In this document: one piece after another, positions 60,124 to 64,000 of the stretch | How the letters are laid out: the number at the start of each line of letters is the position of its first letter | Position numbering within the stretch: position 1 is the stretch's first letter | Source of the DNA: UBA4408 sp002389785 | GTDB taxonomy: Bacteria; Bacteroidota; Bacteroidia; UBA4408 | Reading direction: 5' to 3' | DNA: 64,000 bases | Assembly: GCA_035438985.1 (NCBI GenBank) | Contig: DAORJK010000002.1 | Location: 124,001 to 188,000, forward strand | Program-made: the position numbers and the translations under genes | Notes under the pieces: model-generated | Told to the model about the DNA's origin: nothing | Database searches by the model: none | The model's input: the letters and a program-made list of their open reading frames with translations, nothing else

Positions 60124-60537
60124 TATCAGTTGATTAATTAGGTGTATAATCAGCAAGAGTAATTGGTTTCGCTAATCTCATTTAAAACGAAATAGAATTA
60201 TAAGTACTTCGTGATAGCGTATTTATAATTCAGTTTTAAAAGCTGAAGATGCAGGAAATATGCAACTAGCAACCACACCCATCATTCGTAAGATTGTTGG
60301 AACCGGTTACAATTTCTTGGATTTTTCCTTTTCGGATGCTTGCAAAAAAATAAAGAATCGAATGCGATTGTAACTTGCTGAGAGCAATTGAATCTTTCCG
60401 GATTGGCAGAATGAATAGAATTAGTAAACAATGTTCGATTGAAATAGGTGCAATTAATGAAGTTGATCGACACTAATTTGCTTCTTCATTAAAGTAAAAA
60501 ATTTCCAACATTACTATACCCAAAATACAATTACTAA
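60124..60537. other. 414-bp intergenic region after korB
   Basis: No convincing gene. A 63-codon minus-strand frame at 60282-60473 has biased low-complexity composition and no recognisable start context. No terminator with a clear U-tract and no exact TAnnTTTG was found. Confidence 0.4.
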
Positions 60538-61176
60538 ATGATCACATTACATTCCTTTACGTTTAATCCTTTTCAGGAAAATACCTATATTCTAGCTGAT
60601 GAAACCGGTGAGTGTGTAATTATTGATCCGGGTTGCTGCAATGCTCAAGAACAATCCAAATTAACAAAGCATCTCACCGAGCAAAAATTGAAACCCGTAA
60701 AATTGCTGAATACACATTGTCACATTGACCACATTTTGGGCAATAAATTTATAGCAGATACTTATCAGTTGGAATTGGAAATGCATCAAAAAGATTTGCA
60801 AACATTGGCAGCCGGGAAAGTTTCAGCAGATATTTTTGGCATACCTTACGAAGAATCTCCTGCACCTACAAAGTTTTTAGAAGAAGGCGATAAAATTCAT
60901 TTTGGAAACTCAACACTGGACATAGTATTTACTCCCGGTCATTCAGCCGGAAGTATTTGTTTTATTAGCCATGCTGATAAATTGGTTGTTGGAGGTGATG
61001 TACTGTTTTATCAAAGCATTGGGAGAACTGATTTGCCGGGTGGAAATCACCAGCAATTGCTCGAAAGTATTCGCATCAAATTATTTACCTTGCCCATTGA
61101 TTTTACTGTTTATCCAGGACATGGTCCTGCTACATCCATCGGCTTTGAAAAAGAAAATAATCCTTTTTTGTCCTGA
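60538..61176 (+). CDS. MBL-fold metallo-hydrolase (glyoxalase II-like)
   Basis: A 212-residue metallo-beta-lactamase-fold enzyme. The metal site is complete: His60-x-His62-x-Asp64-His65, His in Pro-Gly-His-Ser-Ala-Gly-Ser, Asp in Gly-Gly-Asp-Val-Leu-Phe, and His in Tyr-Pro-Gly-His-Gly-Pro. The Gln-Ser-Ile-Gly-Arg-Thr-Asp segment is typical of small hydrolases annotated as hydroxyacylglutathione hydrolase-like. At 212 residues it lacks the C-terminal helical domain of true glyoxalase II, so the thioester substrate is uncertain. It converges on the LolA-like gene with a single base between the stops. Confidence 0.92.
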   Translation: MITLHSFTFNPFQENTYILADETGECVIIDPGCCNAQEQSKLTKHLTEQKLKPVKLLNTHCHIDHILGNKFIADTYQLELEMHQKDLQTLAAGKVSADIFGIPYEESPAPTKFLEEGDKIHFGNSTLDIVFTPGHSAGSICFISHADKLVVGGDVLFYQSIGRTDLPGGNHQQLLESIRIKLFTLPIDFTVYPGHGPATSIGFEKENNPFLS

Positions 61177-61177
61177 A

Positions 61178-61846
61178 TTATTTTACACTAAATTGCGAAT
61201 CTGCAATTGCTTGATTCAACTTTTTGTTGCTAAATTCTATACTGGTATAGTCGTCCGATAATTCAACCGTTTTAATTTTTGAAACTGTGTAATCGGTTTT
61301 GTCAAAATACATCGAAATAGTTTTTATGTAACTTTTCATTTCTTTTGCTCTTGGAGTCATTTCAACCAAATAGTAAGTGTCATTTTCAAAATAGTTGATT
61401 TTAAAATCGGTATGATTGAGTACATTTCCTTGCACCGAATTCAGCATCATATCATTAATGCCTTTAAATAATTTGTTCGAATTAGTATCGTATTTCGAAA
61501 CTTTTTTTCCGTCTTTAATAAAAATTTTATCCTTGTTTATTACTATTAAATAGCTCGTTGGGCTCAAATATTCCCAACGAAGGAGGTTCGTTTTTTTAAA
61601 ATAGAAATGACCTTTCGAAATTATTTTTTCACTCAACATACTCAAGTTTTTTTCTTGCGTAAAATTACTTTCAATACTATTCGTAGCTTTTGATTTTTCA
61701 AGTAATTTTTGCTTAAACACTGCTGTATCCTTCATGGTTTTGAAGTCTTTGTTTTGAGCTGTTACCGCAGAGCTAACAACCAAAACAAGTATTAAAAGAA
61801 GCAATAAGTTTTTTGAAATAATATGAGACAATGAAGATTTATACAT
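61178..61846 (-). CDS. LolA-like outer-membrane lipoprotein carrier protein
   Basis: A 222-residue periplasmic protein with a signal peptide (about 1-31, Val-Thr-Ala-Gln). The mature part has the LolA pattern: Phe-Lys-Gln-Lys-Leu helix, Ser-Ile-Glu-Ser-Asn-Phe-Thr-Gln-Glu-Lys, Gly-His-Phe-Tyr-Phe-Lys-Lys-Thr-Asn-Leu-Leu-Arg-Trp-Glu-Tyr, and Leu-Ile-Val-Ile-Asn-Lys-Asp-Lys. LolA folds as an open barrel that ferries acyl chains. Its start overlaps the deacetylase stop by 8 bp, so here it probably belongs to a lipid/polyene biosynthetic operon rather than general lipoprotein sorting. Confidence 0.85.
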   Translation of the reverse strand: MYKSSLSHIISKNLLLLLILVLVVSSAVTAQNKDFKTMKDTAVFKQKLLEKSKATNSIESNFTQEKNLSMLSEKIISKGHFYFKKTNLLRWEYLSPTSYLIVINKDKIFIKDGKKVSKYDTNSNKLFKGINDMMLNSVQGNVLNHTDFKINYFENDTYYLVEMTPRAKEMKSYIKTISMYFDKTDYTVSKIKTVELSDDYTSIEFSNKKLNQAIADSQFSVK

Positions 61847-62618
61847 AGGGTTTTATTTTTACCAGTTTTTCCAATGATACAATTTTGAAGCCATTTGCTC
61901 TGCAATGTTGGAATGTTGCATCTAGCACCGGAATTACTTGTTCGTAAGTGTCGTGAAACAAAAGTATTGCACCCGGTTGAATTTGTGCGCAAACCCGCTC
62001 TATAATTTTTTCTTGATTTTTTGAAACCCCATCCATTGAGCGTACATTCCAACCAACGCACGTTAGTTTTAATTGTTCAACAGCTTGAGCGATAGAAGGT
62101 GTAGTAACACCATAGGGTGGTCGAAACAAGGCAGGTTTACTGCCAAGTAGCTTCTCAACCTGTTCATTTGTTCGACTTAATTCATTCTTAATTTTCGAAC
62201 TTCCAAAAAAATCAAAAAAATAAGAATGTGAATACGAATGATTAGCAATAATGTGTCCTTCTGAATGCATGCGCTGCAACAATGCTTCCTTGCCTTCTAT
62301 ATTTTTACCAATGCAAAAAAATGTGGCCGAAATTTCATGTTTCTTAAGCCAATCTAATACTAATGGAGTTACAGTTTCGTGTGGACCATCGTCAAAACTT
62401 AATGCTATGTGTTTGCTGGTAACATCCTTACTTTGGCACAAAACGGTGAGGTGATAATTTGAATTTATTTGAGATGAACCCCAAGCCACCAATACAAAAT
62501 ATCCGAGTACGGGAAATATAAAAATGAACTCGTGTAGTGGAAATATAAAATAATGCAAACACAGCAAAAGTAGCATCAGCATGCCAAATAGAGCTGTTGA
62601 AGTTGTATGTGTCAACAT
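61839..62618 (-). CDS. Membrane-anchored polysaccharide deacetylase (NodB domain)
   Basis: A 259-residue protein with two N-terminal membrane segments (about 8-26 and 30-48) and a carbohydrate esterase 4 domain. The motifs are Ser-Phe-Asp-Asp-Gly-Pro-His at 74-80 (catalytic and metal-binding Asp), the zinc ligands His127 and His131 in Asn-His-Ser-Tyr-Ser-His, Arg-Pro-Pro-Tyr-Gly, and a final Leu-Leu-Phe-His-Asp. All active-site residues are present. Family members de-N- or de-O-acetylate sugars. In this operon, between a ketosynthase partner and LolA, the substrate may be a glycolipid or pigment ester. It overlaps both neighbours by 7-8 bp. Confidence 0.9.
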   Translation of the reverse strand: MLTHTTSTALFGMLMLLLLCLHYFIFPLHEFIFIFPVLGYFVLVAWGSSQINSNYHLTVLCQSKDVTSKHIALSFDDGPHETVTPLVLDWLKKHEISATFFCIGKNIEGKEALLQRMHSEGHIIANHSYSHSYFFDFFGSSKIKNELSRTNEQVEKLLGSKPALFRPPYGVTTPSIAQAVEQLKLTCVGWNVRSMDGVSKNQEKIIERVCAQIQPGAILLFHDTYEQVIPVLDATFQHCRANGFKIVSLEKLVKIKPYV

Positions 62619-63673
62619 GCCTTAAGCAGTGAGAATGTATGATTTATTCCTCTATAATGATTGTAAATCAAGATGGTTTTTACAAGGCGTTTTTTATCGT
62701 CCAGAAGTATCGAAGGAGAAACACTTTTTGTTTTTAATATATGTGCAGCAAGCAAGTAGGCAAAAGAATTGCTCGTATGGTATTCGCCGCAAAGGTGCTT
62801 GAAATATGCGACTGAACTTTTACTTAACAGTTTGTCTTTTACTTCGGTATAAAGCCTGTCGTACTTAACATCACCATTGTAGCCGTAAAGTACTAAGTCA
62901 ATATCGCTTGCTTGTACCTTATTTTGCTGCAAAAACTGTTGCAAACTTTCGGTAATTTCTTCTGTGTTTTCCGGTTTATAAAGCATTTTGCATCCCAGTA
63001 ATTGCGCATAACTTGATTCAGTATGTTTAGTACTGAACACAAAAAAATTAGCACCTTCACCGGCAATGCTTCCTCGTGTTTTATAGTTGAGTAAATTTAA
63101 ACTCGTAATCGGATGATTTTTTAGTTGTCCTAAGCGTTCAATAAGTTTGAGACTATTTACGGTTAGTTCATCTACTCCTCCTAAGAGCACATTTTGTTCA
63201 GCTTTTTCTGCAAGTAACATCATTGCATCCTGCACACAGCTTTCAAAAGAAAAAGCACGATGTACATAAGTAAAATTATAGTTGTTACATCCCAACATCA
63301 GCGCAATTTGTCCGCCAACAGTGTTGTGTGTAGATTGTATAAAAGAAGTAGGAGTTAAAAACTGTTCATTGTTTTGAATAATGGCTCCCAAAAATTTTTC
63401 GGTGTCTTCAATGCATCCAAGTCCTGTTCCTGTTAGTATGGCATCAGGTTGTTCCACTCCGGCATCGTTTAAACACATTTTTGCTGAGGCAACTCCCATC
63501 TTAATTATCCTGCCCATACGACGAATAAGCGTGGGATTAATAAACGCTTTGTAATCGGGTTCAATACTGCGAATCGAATGTTGTTCGGTTTGCTGTATTT
63601 CAGTTAAAAAATTGTCGGTATATCCCGCTTGTTGAGCATTAACACTGCCTATTCCGTTGATGTATACTTTCAT
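62612..63673 (-). CDS. Ketosynthase-like chain-length factor, catalytic Cys absent
   Basis: A 353-residue protein from the ATG at 63673 (Met-Lys-Val-Tyr-Ile-Asn-Gly-Ile-Gly-Ser). A frame opening at 63721 would run back into the upstream gene. It follows the thiolase fold of beta-ketoacyl synthases: Arg-Arg-Met-Gly-Arg-Ile near residue 51, Gly-Thr-Gly-Leu-Gly near 82, Ser-Thr-His-Asn-Thr-Val-Gly-Gly at 114-121. The active-site position reads Arg-Ala-Phe-Ser-Phe-Glu-Ser, with Phe141 where the Cys should be. That pattern recalls the non-catalytic partner (chain-length factor) in flexirubin/aryl-polyene clusters. It starts 1 bp after the upstream ketosynthase stop. Confidence 0.8.
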   Translation of the reverse strand: MKVYINGIGSVNAQQAGYTDNFLTEIQQTEQHSIRSIEPDYKAFINPTLIRRMGRIIKMGVASAKMCLNDAGVEQPDAILTGTGLGCIEDTEKFLGAIIQNNEQFLTPTSFIQSTHNTVGGQIALMLGCNNYNFTYVHRAFSFESCVQDAMMLLAEKAEQNVLLGGVDELTVNSLKLIERLGQLKNHPITSLNLLNYKTRGSIAGEGANFFVFSTKHTESSYAQLLGCKMLYKPENTEEITESLQQFLQQNKVQASDIDLVLYGYNGDVKYDRLYTEVKDKLLSKSSVAYFKHLCGEYHTSNSFAYLLAAHILKTKSVSPSILLDDKKRLVKTILIYNHYRGINHTFSLLKAC

Positions 63674-63674
63674 G

Positions 63675-64000
63675 TTAGGCTGCACTAAAAATGAGGGTTG
63701 AATTATTTCCGCCAAAACCAAACGAATTGCTTAGTATGTGTTTTATTCCTGCACCTTCAATTAATTTTGTTTCGGGTATTAATTGTAGCTCGGGAATAGG
63801 AGTTTTAAACCTTAAATTTGGATATATAAGTTGTTGCTCTAACGCCATAATTGAAAACACAGCTTCAATTCCGCCTGCGGCTCCTAGCGTATGTCCTGTA
63901 AACGATTTCGTTGAACTAAAGCGTGGTACCGTTTCACCAAATATTCGCTTCATGGCAATGCCTTCGCTTAGATCATTGTTTTGTGTTGCTGTGCCATGAA
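63675..64000 (-). CDS. 3-oxoacyl-ACP synthase (FabF-like), 5' part outside window
   Basis: The C-terminal 108 or so codons of a ketosynthase running off the right edge; the internal Met at 63953 is not the start. In-frame residues before it read His-Gly-Thr-Ala-Thr-Gln-Asn-Asn-Asp, the first catalytic-His motif. Lys-Ser-Phe-Thr-Gly-His-Thr-Leu-Gly-Ala-Ala-Gly holds the second His, and the C-terminus has the usual Asn-Ser-Phe-Gly-Phe-Gly-Gly-Asn-Asn. It is therefore likely an active decarboxylating condensing enzyme that pairs with the downstream Cys-less homologue. Confidence 0.9.
   Translation of the reverse strand, partial: HGTATQNNDLSEGIAMKRIFGETVPRFSSTKSFTGHTLGAAGGIEAVFSIMALEQQLIYPNLRFKTPIPELQLIPETKLIEGAGIKHILSNSFGFGGNNSTLIFSAA

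Noticed and set aside
60282..60473. 63-codon minus-strand frame in the gap after korB
   Set aside because: No recognisable start context, signal peptide or domain; length is compatible with chance in AT-rich DNA.
1..64000. Mobile elements, integrases, CRISPR arrays, tRNA or rRNA genes
   Set aside because: None recognised on either strand; the only tandem arrays are coding repeats in surface proteins.

Overview
The window looks like a chromosomal segment of a low-GC member of the Bacteroidota. The evidence is several proteins ending in type IX secretion (T9SS) sorting domains, one very long protein with a gliding-motility-associated C-terminal (type B) domain, a LytTR response regulator paired with a sensor of the seven-bladed-propeller/Y_Y_Y type, DUF5916 and head-GIN-domain envelope proteins, and several promoters matching the Bacteroidota -7 element TAnnTTTG. 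No rRNA, tRNA, CRISPR array, transposase or phage gene was recognised.

Layout. 1-3644: four plus-strand envelope genes of unknown function (two lipoproteins, one T9SS cargo, one small secreted protein). 3699-7616: purL and an unknown polytopic membrane protein. 7624-11403: an orphan xanthine-dehydrogenase-type small subunit, divergent from an overlapping trio (MOSC protein, membrane protein, THEP1-like NTPase). 11584-12927: an APC permease. 12997-18892: a minus-strand run of a beta-ureidopropionase-like nitrilase, PreT-like oxidoreductase, M28 peptidase, secreted cyclophilin and a small conserved protein. 19023-22677: an SGNH-like/MBOAT acylation pair and an NHL-like secreted protein. 22734-30236: cyanophycinase and cyanophycin synthetase flanking a GH18 chitinase-like protein and a DUF5916 outer-membrane protein. 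30341-37784: head-GIN protein, acyl-CoA carboxylase beta subunit, and a YceI / histidine kinase / LytTR regulator unit. 37848-39443: an Arr-type rifampin ADP-ribosyltransferase, a DUF1801 protein and a GNAT acetyltransferase. 39511-49092: two giant repeat-rich surface proteins.

49335-55507 (perhaps to 56478) is the most interesting part. It is an operon encoding a TolC-like outer-membrane protein fused to a TIM-barrel-like domain, an HlyD-like adaptor, a cytoplasmic protein with TackOD1-type zinc ribbons and a degenerate GGDEF domain, and a processive GT2 glycosyltransferase whose start overlaps the GGDEF gene. I interpret it as a synthase-dependent exopolysaccharide synthesis and export machine with a built-in receptor-like regulator. 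It is analogous in logic to the Pel, alginate and PNAG systems but has different parts. A structured leader precedes it.

56883-60123 holds an Nfu-type Fe-S protein and 2-oxoacid:ferredoxin oxidoreductase KorAB. 60538-61176 is an MBL hydrolase. From 61178 to the right edge runs a tightly packed minus-strand operon (ketosynthase, catalytically dead ketosynthase partner, polysaccharide deacetylase, LolA-like protein). It resembles the edge of a flexirubin/aryl-polyene pigment cluster and continues beyond the window.

All calls come from reading the sequence and from memory of protein families. No database search was possible.
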